From NCBI RefSeq assembly GCF_000740675.1, contig NZ_JPXI01000029.1, positions 310,001 through 374,000 on the forward strand: a DNA stretch of 64,000 nucleotides. The letters run 5' to 3'. Positions within the stretch are counted from its first letter, which is position 1. Every line of letters begins with the position of its first letter. Shown in pieces: positions 23,567-32,643 of the stretch. The stretch is from Massilia sp. BSC265 (GTDB lineage: Bacteria; Pseudomonadota; Gammaproteobacteria; Burkholderiales; Burkholderiaceae_D). A model generated the notes under the pieces. It saw only the letters and a list, made by a program, of their open reading frames with translations, was not told the DNA's origin and did not search any database. A program made the position numbers and the translations under genes.

Positions 23567-24349
23567 TCAGGCCTTTGCGGTATTGAACAGCGTGAAGAAG
23601 TTTTCGCTGGTTTGCAGGGCGACGTCGCGCAGCGACACGCCTTTCAGGTTGGCGATGAACTCGCCCACGTGGGCCACGTAGCCCGGCTCGTTCATCTTGC
23701 CGCGGTAAGGTACCGGGGCCAGGTAGGGCGAATCGGTCTCGATCAGCATGCGCTCGAGCGGCACGGCCCTGGCCACTTCCTGCAGTTCCTTCGCGCTCTT
23801 GAACGTGACGATGCCGGAGAAGGAGATGTAGAAACCCTGCTCCATGGCCGCCTGGGCGACTTCCAGCGATTCGGTAAAGCAGTGCATGACGCCCGCCACG
23901 CCTCCCGCATCGGTGCCGGCGCCCTCTTCCTTCATGATGCGGATGGTGTCGCTGCTTGCGGCGCGGGTATGGATGATCAGTGGCTTGCGGGTCTCGCGCG
24001 AGGCGCGGATATGGGTGCGGAAGCGCTCGCGCTGCCATTCGAGGTCGCCCTCGAGGCGGTAGTAATCGAGCCCGGTCTCGCCGATGGCGACGATCTTCGG
24101 GTGGTCGGCCAGCGCGACCAGTTGCTGGACGCTGGGTTCGGGCGTGTCTTCGTAGTCGGGATGGACGCCGACCGAGGCGAAGATGTGCGGATGCTGTTCG
24201 GCCAGGGCAAGCACCTGGGGGAAGTCCGGCAGGTCGACCGAGACGCACAGCGCGTGCGTCACCTTGTTCTCGGCCATCCTGGCCAGGATCTCGGGCATCC
24301 GGGCAGCCAGCTCCGGGAAATTGATGTGGCAGTGGGAATCGATAAACAT
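23567..24349 (-). CDS. tatD: TatD-family metal-dependent hydrolase
   Basis: A 260-residue TIM-barrel hydrolase with all metal-site motifs: FIDSHCHINFPE (H-x-H), GETGLDYYR (Glu), LIIHTRAA (His), VMHCFTESL (His) and IETDSPYLAP (Asp). It equals YcfH in the E. coli tmk-holB-ycfH neighbourhood. TatD proteins have 3'-5' DNase activity and are tied to DNA quality control. Here it is separated from holB by pilZ, a GNAT gene and the Cys-rich peptide gene. Confidence 0.92.
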   Translation of the reverse strand: MFIDSHCHINFPELAARMPEILARMAENKVTHALCVSVDLPDFPQVLALAEQHPHIFASVGVHPDYEDTPEPSVQQLVALADHPKIVAIGETGLDYYRLEGDLEWQRERFRTHIRASRETRKPLIIHTRAASSDTIRIMKEEGAGTDAGGVAGVMHCFTESLEVAQAAMEQGFYISFSGIVTFKSAKELQEVARAVPLERMLIETDSPYLAPVPYRGKMNEPGYVAHVGEFIANLKGVSLRDVALQTSENFFTLFNTAKA

Positions 24350-24480
24350 CCCGATATTGTACCCGAGCGGGTGCCGGCCCTCTTCCGGGTCATGTCAGCG
24401 GGACTGCCCGATCGCGACCGGGACCGCCGGCTGCTCCCTGCGAAAACGGGACCGAAGCCCAGCTGACGCTTTACCGGCGC

Positions 24481-24609
24481 TTAGCAGCAGCCCAGCATCT
24501 CCAGGCAGCACGCGAGGGTTTTGCAGCAGCTCGTGCTCGCTGCGAAGGCAGCGGCGGACGCCAGTGCCATGGCGGCGCCGACAGCGATTTTGGTGAACTT
24601 CGATTTCAT
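24481..24609 (-). CDS. Secreted 42-residue Cys-rich micropeptide
   Basis: ATG 24609 opens MKSKFTKIAVGAAMALASAA, then AFAA, then the mature part STSCCKTLACCLEMLGCC and stop TAA at 24481-24483. The N-terminus is a textbook Sec signal with AFA-type cleavage; the mature peptide would be only ~18 residues with six Cys in three CC pairs spaced 4 and 5 residues apart. AAGAGG stands 6-8 nt before the start. Three CC pairs could bind Cu/Zn/Fe or form disulfides. It is too short for most gene callers. The flanking genes (tatD, GNAT) are 131 and 95 bp away, so it is probably transcribed on its own. Confidence 0.75.
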   Translation of the reverse strand: MKSKFTKIAVGAAMALASAAAFAASTSCCKTLACCLEMLGCC

Positions 24610-24704
24610 TGGAACCTCTTGGTAAGTGTTGGCCTGCTCACTCGGCTGGCTGGGGCGAGTCTAGCTCGCAAGATAGTGAACAACGATTAAGCCGGGCTTA
24701 AGGC

Positions 24705-25226
24705 CTATTGGGCCACCCGCTTGCCCAGGATGATCAGGTCGCGCTCGATCCCATCCAGGTTGGCCACGCGCGGGAAATGCGCCCACTTCTCGAAGCCATA
24801 CTTGCCGAACAGCGCCAGGCTCGGCGCATTGTGGCCGAAGATGAAGCCCAGCAGCGTGTGTACGTTCACGTTCGGCGCGTGGGCAATCGCCAGCTCCAGG
24901 CAGTAGCGCCCGATCCCCTTGCCGCGCGCCGCCTCCGCGATGTAGATGGACACCTCGGCCGTGCCCGAGTATGCCGGGCGCCCGTAGAAATTCGAGTAGG
25001 ACAGCCAGCCCAGCACTTCCGGGTGAGCGCCCGTGTCGTCGGCGGCGTGGATCACCCACAGCGGACGACGCTCGGGCGTGTGGTCGGCAAACCATTGTTC
25101 GCGCGACTGGACCGTGATCGGTTCGGTGTCGGCGGTGACTTCGCGCGAGGCGACGGTCGAATTGTAGATGTCGACAATGACCGGCAGGTCATCGCGGGTG
25201 GCAAGGCGGTGGACGTAGGACGGCAT
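24705..25226 (-). CDS. GNAT family N-acetyltransferase (PAT/MddA-like)
   Basis: A 173-residue acetyltransferase. It has the N-terminal RLATRDDLPVIVDIYNSTVA and REQWFADHTPERRPLWVI seen in phosphinothricin/L-amino-acid N-acetyltransferases, and the acetyl-CoA loop AARGKGIGRYCLELAI (R/Q-x-x-G-x-G/A). The closing NAPSLALFGKYGFEKWAHFP is motif B. The likely substrate is a small amine or amino acid. Confidence 0.88.
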   Translation of the reverse strand: MPSYVHRLATRDDLPVIVDIYNSTVASREVTADTEPITVQSREQWFADHTPERRPLWVIHAADDTGAHPEVLGWLSYSNFYGRPAYSGTAEVSIYIAEAARGKGIGRYCLELAIAHAPNVNVHTLLGFIFGHNAPSLALFGKYGFEKWAHFPRVANLDGIERDLIILGKRVAQ

Positions 25227-25274
25227 AAGTTAAGCAAAGCTGATCCAAAGTCAGCAAAGATGAAGAAAACTGAA

Positions 25275-25652
25275 CTAGAGGGTGTGCGTGGCGCGCGCCG
25301 AGCGCAGCGCCGCGCCGAGGATTTCCTCGATGCGCAGCTTGGCGCGCTGCCCGGCTTCGTCGGCCGGGAAGTGCACGCCGATGCCCTGCGCCTTGTTGTT
25401 GTTCGCGCCCGCCGGGGTGATCCAGGCCACCTTGCCGGCGATCGGGTATTTGTTGGGGTCGTCCATCAGCGACAGGATCAGGTAGATCTCGTCGCCGATC
25501 TTGTAGGGCTTGGTCGTGGGCACGAACATGCCGCCATTCTTGAGGAAGGGCATGTAGGCCGCGTACAGCGCGGCCTTTTCCTTGATCGCCAGCGACAGCA
25601 CGGACGGCCGCGGCGGCTGCGGGACGCTCGGCTCTACGGAGGTGGCGTTCAT
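25275..25652 (-). CDS. pilZ: PilZ domain protein (type IV pilus assembly PilZ type)
   Basis: A 125-residue protein: VLSLAIKEKAALYAAYMPFL, NGGMFVPTTKPYKIGDEIYL, ILSLMDD and GKVAWITPAGANNNKAQGIG. This matches the small PilZ that sits downstream of holB in pseudomonads and Burkholderiales and is needed for type IV pilus biogenesis. These founding PilZ proteins lack the canonical RxxxR of c-di-GMP receptors, and no RxxxR is evident here. Start 25652 follows AAAGGAAACC, and the gene begins 10 nt after holB, so it is co-transcribed with it. Confidence 0.88.
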   Translation of the reverse strand: MNATSVEPSVPQPPRPSVLSLAIKEKAALYAAYMPFLKNGGMFVPTTKPYKIGDEIYLILSLMDDPNKYPIAGKVAWITPAGANNNKAQGIGVHFPADEAGQRAKLRIEEILGAALRSARATHTL

Positions 25653-25662
25653 CGGTTTCCTT

Positions 25663-26700
25663 TCATGCGCAGCACGAAGTGTACTCAAGCAACATATCCT
25701 CGACAAACAATTTTGCCGACAGAGGGTGATCGGCGACCGCGCGGCGCTCGTTGGCGGCCTTGATCGCCCGGTTCAGGCTGCCGGCAGACACCCTGCCCGC
25801 CAGCGCCGCGAGCTGGTTCCGGTAGCGCGGGTAGTAGCGAACCCTGCCCGACAGCTTCACCGAGAACACATCATAGAGCCAGCGCTGCTGCCAAGCGACC
25901 AGCGCCGACAAGGATGCCTTCGACAGCTTCTCGGCCGTGCGCAGGGCGCCGTCGACGGCCGGGTTGGCCAGGAAATGGAGCAAGGCCTCCATGTCCTCGC
26001 GGCTGCCCGCCTCCGCCTGAAGCAGCGCCGCCAGCGGGGCCCCGCCCTGCTCGCGCAGCCAGCTGTCGGCGTCCTGCACGCCCTGCTCCTTGAGCCAGGC
26101 CAAGGCCTCATCATGGGCCGGCATCGACAGCGCAAATTTGCGGCAACGCGACAGGATGGTCGGCAGCAGGCGGTCGAGGCTGTTCGAGGCCAGCAGGAAC
26201 ACGGTGCCCGGCGGCGGCTCTTCCAGAGTCTTCAGCAGCGCGTTCGAGGCCGGCATGTTCAGGCTTTCGGCCGGGTAGAGCACCACCACGCGCAGGCCCT
26301 GCCGGTGGGTCGAGATGTTCATGAAGTCGGCCAGCGCACGAATCTGCTCGATCTTGATCTCTTTCGATGGCGCCTTGCTCGACTTGGCCTTGGCGGTTGC
26401 GGGTGCGGCCGGTTCCGCGCCTTCTTCGGCGTCCGCCGCCGGCTCGTCTTCCAGGGCTTCCGGTCGCACGCGCCGGTAATCCGGGTGGTTGTTCTGCAGG
26501 AACCAGCCGCAGGAAGCGCAGCTGCTGCAGGCGTGGCCGTCCGGGCGCACGTTCTCGCACAGCAGGGCCTGGGCGAAGGTTTCCATGAAGTCGGCCTTGC
26601 CGACGCCCGCCGGGCCGTGGAACAGGATGGCATGCGGCAGGCGCTCGCGCATCTGCTGGAGGCGCGTCCACGCCGCTCCCTGCCAGGGGTACATCGTCAC
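25663..26700 (-). CDS. holB: DNA polymerase III subunit delta'
   Basis: A 345-residue clamp-loader subunit: [20 protein letters not shown] (Walker A region), the zinc module [46 protein letters not shown] and [12 protein letters not shown] (sensor and SRC motif). An Ala/Glu-rich linker at ~85-115 ([17 protein letters not shown]) is longer than usual. Its start overlaps the tmk stop by 4 bp (ATGA). Confidence 0.95.
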   Translation of the reverse strand: MTMYPWQGAAWTRLQQMRERLPHAILFHGPAGVGKADFMETFAQALLCENVRPDGHACSSCASCGWFLQNNHPDYRRVRPEALEDEPAADAEEGAEPAAPATAKAKSSKAPSKEIKIEQIRALADFMNISTHRQGLRVVVLYPAESLNMPASNALLKTLEEPPPGTVFLLASNSLDRLLPTILSRCRKFALSMPAHDEALAWLKEQGVQDADSWLREQGGAPLAALLQAEAGSREDMEALLHFLANPAVDGALRTAEKLSKASLSALVAWQQRWLYDVFSVKLSGRVRYYPRYRNQLAALAGRVSAGSLNRAIKAANERRAVADHPLSAKLFVEDMLLEYTSCCA

Positions 26701-27320
26701 GACAACTTCTCCAAAATTTCAGCCAGCCGCAGCTGGATCGCCGCGATCGACCGGGTCGAATCGACGACCACGATGCGTTCCGGGAATTGCGCGGCGCGGC
26801 GCAGGTATTCGTTGCGGCACTTCTCGAAAAAATCCGCCTGCTCGCGCTCGAACTTGTCGAGCGTGCGGGTGGCGTCCAGGCGCTGGCGCGCCACCGCCAG
26901 CGGCACGTCGAACAGCAGGGTCAGGTCCGGCTGCAGTTCCGGGTGCACCCACCCTTCCAGCGCTTCCAGCTTGGCGCGATCCAGGCCGCGCCCGCCGCTC
27001 TGGTAGGCGAAGCTGGCATCGGTGAAGCGGTCCGACAGCACCCAGTCGCCGCGGCTCAATGCCGGCTCGATCACCCGGGCCATGTGCTCGCGGCGGCTGG
27101 CGAACATCAGGAGCGCTTCGGTTTCCAGGTGCATCTTCTCGTGCAGCAGAAGCTCGCGCAGCTTTTCGCCCAGCGGCGTGCCCCCCGGTTCGCGCGACGA
27201 CACCACGGTCTTGCCGCGCGCGGCCAGGTACTCCGCGACGAAGCCGATATGGGTCGACTTGCCGGCCCCGTCGATGCCCTCGAAGGTGATGAATTTTCCC
27301 GCCTTGCCCGGCTCCGTCAT
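26697..27320 (-). CDS. tmk: Thymidylate kinase
   Basis: A 207-residue dTMP kinase: [20 protein letters not shown] for the P-loop, [18 protein letters not shown] for the DRx-type substrate loop, [17 protein letters not shown], and [20 protein letters not shown]. It makes dTDP. It overlaps mltG (stop at 27317) and holB (start at 26700) by ATGA on both sides. Confidence 0.96.
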   Translation of the reverse strand: MTEPGKAGKFITFEGIDGAGKSTHIGFVAEYLAARGKTVVSSREPGGTPLGEKLRELLLHEKMHLETEALLMFASRREHMARVIEPALSRGDWVLSDRFTDASFAYQSGGRGLDRAKLEALEGWVHPELQPDLTLLFDVPLAVARQRLDATRTLDKFEREQADFFEKCRNEYLRRAAQFPERIVVVDSTRSIAAIQLRLAEILEKLS

Positions 27321-28315
27321 TGGTTGATCCGCCGCTGGTACTGGTTGACCGCCCGGTTATGGTCGTTCAGGTTGTCGGAAAACTGGCTGGTGCCGTCGCC
27401 GCGCGCCACGAAATACAGGGCCTGGGTCTTGGCCGGCGCCAGCGCCGCCTGCAGCGATCCGATGCCCGGCAGGGCGATCGGGGTCGGCGGCAGGCCGGCA
27501 CGGGTGTAGGTATTATAGGGGGTGTCGGTCTGCAGGTCCTTCTTACGGATGTTGCCGGCAAAGCGCTCGCCCATGCCGTAGATGACGGCCGGGTCGGTCT
27601 GCAGCATCATGCCGGTACGCAGGCGATTCACGAACACGCCCGCTATCATGCTGCGTTCGCTTGTCTGGCCGGTTTCCTTTTCGATGATCGAGGCCATGAT
27701 CAAGGCCTCGTAGGGCGTCTTGTACGGCAGACTCGGGTCGCGTCCTTCCCAGGCGCTCTTCAGGCGGTTCAGCATGGCCTGGTGCGCCTTCTTGTAGATC
27801 TCGAGCTCCGACGAGCCCTTGGCGAACAAATAGGTGTCCGGGAAGAACAGGCCTTCGGGCGCCTTGTACTCGCTCGAGATCTTCTGCATCAGTTCTTCGT
27901 CCGACAGCGCGACGGTGTCGTGGCGCAGGCGTTCATGGGCGGCGATGGCCGCGCGCATCTGGCGGAAGGTCCAGCCTTCGACGATGGTGATCGCTTCCTG
28001 CGCGAACTCGCCGCGCACCAGCTGGGCCAGCAAGCGGCGCGGCGAGGTGTCCTGCTTGAGCTCGTAGCTGCCGGCCTTGATCCTGCCGGCCTCGCCGGTC
28101 ACGCGCGCCAGGATGTTGAACAACTGCGGATTGACCGGCACGCCGGCCTTGGCCATCTGCTGGGCGGCCGCGCCGACGCCGCTGCCCGGGGCGATGCTGA
28201 ATTCGACCACCTTGCCGCCGGTATCGAGCGGGCTCTTGGCCCAGTACGAGAAGCCGGCGACCGCGGCCACCGAGACGATGACGCCGGTGACCAGGAGTTT
28301 TTTGATGAATGCCAT
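27317..28315 (-). CDS. mltG: Endolytic murein transglycosylase MltG
   Basis: A 332-residue inner-membrane lytic transglycosylase: N-terminal anchor [20 protein letters not shown], LysM-like region, then [29 protein letters not shown] (catalytic Glu in IEKET), [17 protein letters not shown] and [19 protein letters not shown]. It cuts nascent glycan strands and ends their growth. A start at 28387 (24 residues earlier, basic and Asn/Pro-rich) is equally unmarked by a ribosome-binding site; 28315 places the membrane anchor at the N-terminus. It leads the mltG-tmk-holB-pilZ operon. Confidence 0.93.
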   Translation of the reverse strand: MAFIKKLLVTGVIVSVAAVAGFSYWAKSPLDTGGKVVEFSIAPGSGVGAAAQQMAKAGVPVNPQLFNILARVTGEAGRIKAGSYELKQDTSPRRLLAQLVRGEFAQEAITIVEGWTFRQMRAAIAAHERLRHDTVALSDEELMQKISSEYKAPEGLFFPDTYLFAKGSSELEIYKKAHQAMLNRLKSAWEGRDPSLPYKTPYEALIMASIIEKETGQTSERSMIAGVFVNRLRTGMMLQTDPAVIYGMGERFAGNIRKKDLQTDTPYNTYTRAGLPPTPIALPGIGSLQAALAPAKTQALYFVARGDGTSQFSDNLNDHNRAVNQYQRRINQ

Positions 28316-28452
28316 GTTTTTTTGTTTTGGGTTTCGCCGTGGGTTGGACCGTGGGTTTGGACGCCCTCGGCGCGATTTTGCCGACATCTTTATAATGAGC
28401 CCGTAATGATAAAGCTTATTTGCTATCTGAATTGCTAATACTAACTGGATTT

Positions 28453-29523
28453 ATGCTCAACTGGACAGATACCCTTTCCTCGCTCGGCGCCCGCTTCCAT
28501 ATTGACGAAGCCTCGCAAGTCGAAGATTTCGGCCGCTCGCTGGCCGCCGGCGAGCTGGCCGACGGTTTCGTGGCCCCGGTCACCGACCTCGGCATCATCG
28601 CCGTCGAAGGCCCGGACGCCGCCAGTTTCCTGCACAACCAGCTGACCAACGACGTCGAACACCTCGGCCGCAACGAAGCCCGGCTGGCGGGGTACTGCAC
28701 CCCGAAGGGCCGCCTGCAGGCGACCTTGCTGTATTGGAGGAGCAGCGCGGCCGAACCGGACACCGTCTACCTGCAGCTGCCGCGCGCCATCCAGGCGCCG
28801 CTGCAGAAGCGCCTGACGATGTTCGTGCTGCGGGCAAAGGCCAAGCTGCGCGACGCCACCCTCGAAGCGCCCTTCGCCGCCGTCCTGGGCCTGGGCGGCG
28901 CCAGGGCCGAAACCGCCCTGCGCCGTCACGTTCCCGCGCTGCCCGCCTTTCCTTATGGCAAGGTCGACAGCCCTTCCGGGACCGTGATCCGCCTGGCAAA
29001 TGCCTTCGGCGCGCCGCGCTACCTGTGGCTGGCCACGACCGAGACGGCGAGCGCCGCGCTGCCGGGATTGGTGGGCGAGCTGGCCCTGGGCGGCAACCAG
29101 GCCTGGCAGTTGGCCGCGATCCACGCCGGCGTGCCGCAAGTGACGGCCGCGACCCAGGAACAGTTCGTGCCGCAGATGATCAACCTCGAGCTGCTGGGCG
29201 GCGTGAACTTCAAGAAGGGTTGCTACCCGGGCCAGGAAATCGTCGCGCGCAGCCAGTACCTTGGCAAGCTCAAGCGCCGTACCGCGCTCGCCACGGTGGC
29301 CAACCCGGCGGCGCGCGCCGGCGACGAAGTATACGCGATGGCGGACCCGGGCCAGCCCTGCGGCATGGTGGTGAATGCCGCCGCGAACGGCCTGGGCGGC
29401 GCCGACCTGCTGGTCGAGATGAAACTCGATGCGCTCGGCCAGGACGTGCGCCATGGCGCGGCCGGCGGTCCGGCCCTCGGCTTCCAGCACATGCCCTACC
29501 ACCTCGACGCGCTTGACGTCTGA
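28453..29523 (+). CDS. ygfZ: Folate-binding protein YgfZ
   Basis: A 356-residue GcvT-like protein: GIIAVEGPDAASFLHNQLTN, AGYCTPKGRLQATLLYW, and the YgfZ signature FKKGCYPGQEIVARSQYLGK (K-G-C-Y-x-G-Q-E). YgfZ uses tetrahydrofolate and supports Fe-S cluster repair, especially of MiaB-like enzymes. ATG 28453 matches the family's N-terminus; a TTG 33 nt earlier is rejected. It is divergent from mltG across a short AT-rich promoter region. Confidence 0.93.
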   Translation: MLNWTDTLSSLGARFHIDEASQVEDFGRSLAAGELADGFVAPVTDLGIIAVEGPDAASFLHNQLTNDVEHLGRNEARLAGYCTPKGRLQATLLYWRSSAAEPDTVYLQLPRAIQAPLQKRLTMFVLRAKAKLRDATLEAPFAAVLGLGGARAETALRRHVPALPAFPYGKVDSPSGTVIRLANAFGAPRYLWLATTETASAALPGLVGELALGGNQAWQLAAIHAGVPQVTAATQEQFVPQMINLELLGGVNFKKGCYPGQEIVARSQYLGKLKRRTALATVANPAARAGDEVYAMADPGQPCGMVVNAAANGLGGADLLVEMKLDALGQDVRHGAAGGPALGFQHMPYHLDALDV

Positions 29524-29529
29524 GCGACG

Positions 29530-29832
29530 ATGATCGACCTGTACGTCTACTACAAGGTGCGCATCGACGACGCCGCAGCGCTGGCGCCGCGCGTGCGCGC
29601 CATGCAGATGCAATTGCAAGGGAGCGGCGCGCGCGACGGGCACGGCCAACCGCTGCTGCAGCGACGCCCTGAAGCGCGCGACGGCCTGCAGACCTGGATG
29701 GAAGTCTATCCCGGCGTCGACGAGGGTTTCGGCGCGGTCCTCGAACGGGCCGTGCACGATGCCGGACTCGGCGCCTGCATCCAGGGACCGCGCCGCGCCG
29801 AAGCATTCATTGACCTCCTACCTGGGACCTGA
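29530..29832 (+). CDS. DUF4936 family protein
   Basis: A 100-residue protein: MIDLYVYYKVRIDDAAALAP, LLQRRPEARDGLQTWMEVYP and FIDLLPGT. The family occurs next to ygfZ in betaproteobacteria and is likely a small ferredoxin-fold-like domain; function unknown. It follows ygfZ by 6 nt and precedes the NRDE gene by 3 nt, so the three form an operon. Confidence 0.82.
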   Translation: MIDLYVYYKVRIDDAAALAPRVRAMQMQLQGSGARDGHGQPLLQRRPEARDGLQTWMEVYPGVDEGFGAVLERAVHDAGLGACIQGPRRAEAFIDLLPGT

Positions 29833-29835
29833 CAC

Positions 29836-30594
29836 ATGTGCCTGATTGTTTTTGCCTGGCATGTCCTGCCGGGGGTGCCGATTATCGCCGCCGCCAACCG
29901 CGACGAATTCTACGACCGCCCGGCCACCCCGGCCGCCCCGTGGCCCGAGCATCCGCACGTGATCGCCGGCCGCGATCTGCAGGGGGGCGGCAGCTGGATG
30001 GGTGTGACCACGACGGGCCCGAACGGCCCGAGGTTCGCCGCCCTGACGAACATCCGCGGCCCCGCCGAGCGCCGCGACAACGTCCCCTCGCGCGGCGAGC
30101 TGGTGGCCGGCTTCCTTACCGGTTCGACGAGCGCTGCCGAGTATCTGGAGCAGATCATCGCGCGCGGCGACGTCTACAACGGCTACAACCTGGTGCTGGG
30201 CGACCGCGACACCCTGTACTGGTACTCGAACCGCGGCGGCGCCGATCCGCGCAACGGCAAGCCGCTCGATCCGGGCCGCATCTACGGCATCTCGAACGGC
30301 CTGCTGGATGCGCCCTGGCCCAAGGTGCTGCGCACCAAGGCGCAGTTCGCCAGCTTGCTGTGCCAGGGCGCGCCGGAAGACGCCTATTTCGAGATGCTGG
30401 CCGACACCACCCGCGCCCCCGACCTGCGACTGCCGGAAACCGGGATGCCGATCGAGGTCGAGCGCATGCTCTCCCCTGTGTGCATCGAGATGGAAGGCTA
30501 CGGCACCCGCACCTCGACGGTGGTCAAGCTGTACGGCGAAGGCGAGCCGGAACTGCACGAGCGCGTGGTGCAGCCTGCCGGCCAGGCGGCTTGA
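29836..30594 (+). CDS. NRDE/TANGO2 family protein
   Basis: A 252-residue protein whose N-terminus MCLIVFAWHVLPGVPIIAAA is followed by NRDEFYDRPA, giving the family its name. Other motifs are GGGSWMGVT and LTNIRGP. Cys2 might act as an N-terminal nucleophile after Met removal, as suggested for this Ntn-like fold. TANGO2/HRG-9 homologues have been linked to heme transfer or lipid metabolism in eukaryotes; the bacterial role is unclear. Confidence 0.88.
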   Translation: MCLIVFAWHVLPGVPIIAAANRDEFYDRPATPAAPWPEHPHVIAGRDLQGGGSWMGVTTTGPNGPRFAALTNIRGPAERRDNVPSRGELVAGFLTGSTSAAEYLEQIIARGDVYNGYNLVLGDRDTLYWYSNRGGADPRNGKPLDPGRIYGISNGLLDAPWPKVLRTKAQFASLLCQGAPEDAYFEMLADTTRAPDLRLPETGMPIEVERMLSPVCIEMEGYGTRTSTVVKLYGEGEPELHERVVQPAGQAA

Positions 30595-30724
30595 GGTCGC
30601 TCACGCTGCGGCCCGGTCCTCGCCCGGCTTCCCCCACGCGTGGGGTCATTACATTTCCGAGACATATCGTCGACCGGGCCCGGTGATACATTGTTTCCTT
30701 GTGGCAACCTCATAAGGAAAGAAG

Positions 30725-32581
30725 ATGAAAACTTCACTGAAACGCCTGGCCGTCCTGACGTTGCTGGCGGCCGCCGCAGGCAGCCCGTTTGTCGTGCACG
30801 CAAGCGATGCGCCTCCCGCTCCGGCCAACAAGTGGGTGACCGGCTACTATGGCGCCTACTTCTGGGACAACAAGGATTACCAGGCCCCCGAGCATGTCGA
30901 CATGACGGCGATGACCCACTTCGTCTTCGCGCGCATCGGCCCGGGCGGCGGCAAGACCGGCAAGCCGGGCGAGATCGTGCTCGGCGCCGGCACCGCCCAC
31001 GACCGCCGCGACCTCGGTCCGGGTGCGGCCTGGGACAAGAGCGTCGAGGAATACCTGATCATGCGTGCCAAGCAGGTCGGCACCAAGGCCTTGATCATGC
31101 TTGGCGGCGAAGGCGACAATGCCGGCTTCATCGCGTCCTCGCAGCCCGCAGTGCGCCCGATCTTCGTGAAAAACCTGGTCGACTACATGGTGGCCAAGGG
31201 CTACGACGGCGTCGACGTGGACTGGGAGGGCATCCCCGACAAGGCTGTCGAGGAACAGGCGCTGCTCGAAGCCCTGATCGCCGACATCCGCAAGGAAGCC
31301 AACGCGCGCCCGCAGTACCAGGCCAACCCGGTGATCATTACCTTCCCGGCCGGCATGCTGAACACCAACCTCGACAAGGTGACGGAGCACCACAAGCGCG
31401 TGGCCAACCTGGTCGACCAGTACAACTTCATGAGCTACGGCATGGGCTGGTTCGGCCAGGGCTGGACCTCCACCACCTTCGCCCCACTGACAGGGCACAA
31501 GAAATCGCGCCCGATGTCGATCGCCAGCACCATCCAGATGTACGAGGATGCCGGCATCCCGCGCTCGAAGCTCGGCATGGGCCTGGGTTTCTACGGCATG
31601 AACTATGCGCCGCCGCACGCCGGCCCGGACGAGGAAACCGACGGCGACCTGAGCAAGTGGTCGGTGCTCGACGTGCGCTGGAACTACGCGCAACTGCACA
31701 AGCACGGCTACCTCGACAACGGCATCTATGCCTGGGACGATGCGACCCAGACCAGCTACCGCACCTACCCGGGCGGCTTCACCCCGCCTAGCCGCCTCGA
31801 CTGGGCGACCGGCTACCTCAGCTACGAGGAACCGGCCACCATCGCCGCCAAGGGCGCGTGGGCGCACTCGACCCGCGCGGGCGAAGGCGCGGCCGGGACC
31901 ATCATCTGGCTGGTGAACTACGGCACCACGAACGGCGTCAACAACCCGCTTCTCACCGCCACCAAGAAGGCATTCCTCGATCCGAACGCAGCCGAGCCCG
32001 GCCCGTACCCGAACCCGCTGCCGCCGGCGCCTGTCCCGACCGTGTCCGTCACCTTCGCCAAGCCGAACGACTGGGGCAGCGGCTGGTGCGGCACCATGAC
32101 GGTCAAGAACATCGGCGACGTGGCCGGCTGGTTCGTGGCCGAAACCGACTTCCCGGATACCATCACCTCGCTCTGGAACGGCACTTATACGCTCGAGAAC
32201 AAGAAGCTGGTCGTGCGAGGCATGAACTGGAACAAGATGCTGCGTCCGGGTGACGCGACCGAGATCGGCCTGTGCGCGACCCGCCCGGCCAAGCCGGTGG
32301 AGCCGCCGCAGCAGCTGCCCGAGGGTGCGCTCACCGCCAAGCTGGTCATCACGGGCGACTGGGGCAGCGGCTACTGCGCCAAGGTAGCGGTGACCAACAA
32401 CAGCGCGGTCAAGGCCGTGCGCTGGTCGGTACAGCTGCCGGTCCAGGGCACGCCGAGCGGACTGTGGAACGGCAAGTACACGCTCGAGAACGGCATCATG
32501 ACCCTGCAGGGTGCGGACTGGAATCCGGACCTGGCGCCGGGCGCGACCAACAGCGATCCAGGCTTCTGCGCGAGCCGTTGA
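30725..32581 (+). CDS. Secreted GH18 chitinase with two C-terminal CBM2-like domains
   Basis: A 618-residue exported enzyme. The signal peptide is MKTSLKRLAVLTLLAAAAGS then PFVVHAS. The GH18 barrel (~35-415) has YDGVDVDWEG at ~160-169, the D-x-x-D-x-D-x-E catalytic motif, plus GTKALIMLGG and QYNFMSYGMGW. A Pro-rich linker (~430) leads to two homologous ~85-residue modules, starting DWGSGWCGTMTVKN and DWGSGYCAKVAVTNN, which resemble family-2 carbohydrate-binding modules with paired Cys (near start and GLCATR/GFCASR end). It probably digests chitin outside the cell. AAGGAAAGAAG is the ribosome-binding site. Confidence 0.88.
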   Translation: MKTSLKRLAVLTLLAAAAGSPFVVHASDAPPAPANKWVTGYYGAYFWDNKDYQAPEHVDMTAMTHFVFARIGPGGGKTGKPGEIVLGAGTAHDRRDLGPGAAWDKSVEEYLIMRAKQVGTKALIMLGGEGDNAGFIASSQPAVRPIFVKNLVDYMVAKGYDGVDVDWEGIPDKAVEEQALLEALIADIRKEANARPQYQANPVIITFPAGMLNTNLDKVTEHHKRVANLVDQYNFMSYGMGWFGQGWTSTTFAPLTGHKKSRPMSIASTIQMYEDAGIPRSKLGMGLGFYGMNYAPPHAGPDEETDGDLSKWSVLDVRWNYAQLHKHGYLDNGIYAWDDATQTSYRTYPGGFTPPSRLDWATGYLSYEEPATIAAKGAWAHSTRAGEGAAGTIIWLVNYGTTNGVNNPLLTATKKAFLDPNAAEPGPYPNPLPPAPVPTVSVTFAKPNDWGSGWCGTMTVKNIGDVAGWFVAETDFPDTITSLWNGTYTLENKKLVVRGMNWNKMLRPGDATEIGLCATRPAKPVEPPQQLPEGALTAKLVITGDWGSGYCAKVAVTNNSAVKAVRWSVQLPVQGTPSGLWNGKYTLENGIMTLQGADWNPDLAPGATNSDPGFCASR

Positions 32582-32598
32582 GCGCCTGACCTGGTCTG

Positions 32599-32628
32599 AA
32601 CACGCGGCCGGCAAAGCGGCCGCGTGTT
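32599..32628. terminator. Perfect hairpin between chitinase and SDR genes
   Basis: AACACGCGGCCG and CGGCCGCGTGTT form a perfect 12-bp stem with a 6-nt loop between two convergent genes. There is no clear U-tract, so it is a weaker intrinsic terminator or an mRNA-end stabiliser. Confidence 0.5.
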
Positions 32629-32643
32629 GGCGCCTCGACCCGT

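Noticed and set aside
28315..28387. 24-residue N-terminal extension of MltG
   Set aside because: No ribosome-binding site, Asn/Pro/Arg-rich; the membrane anchor fits better at 28315, though the choice stays open.
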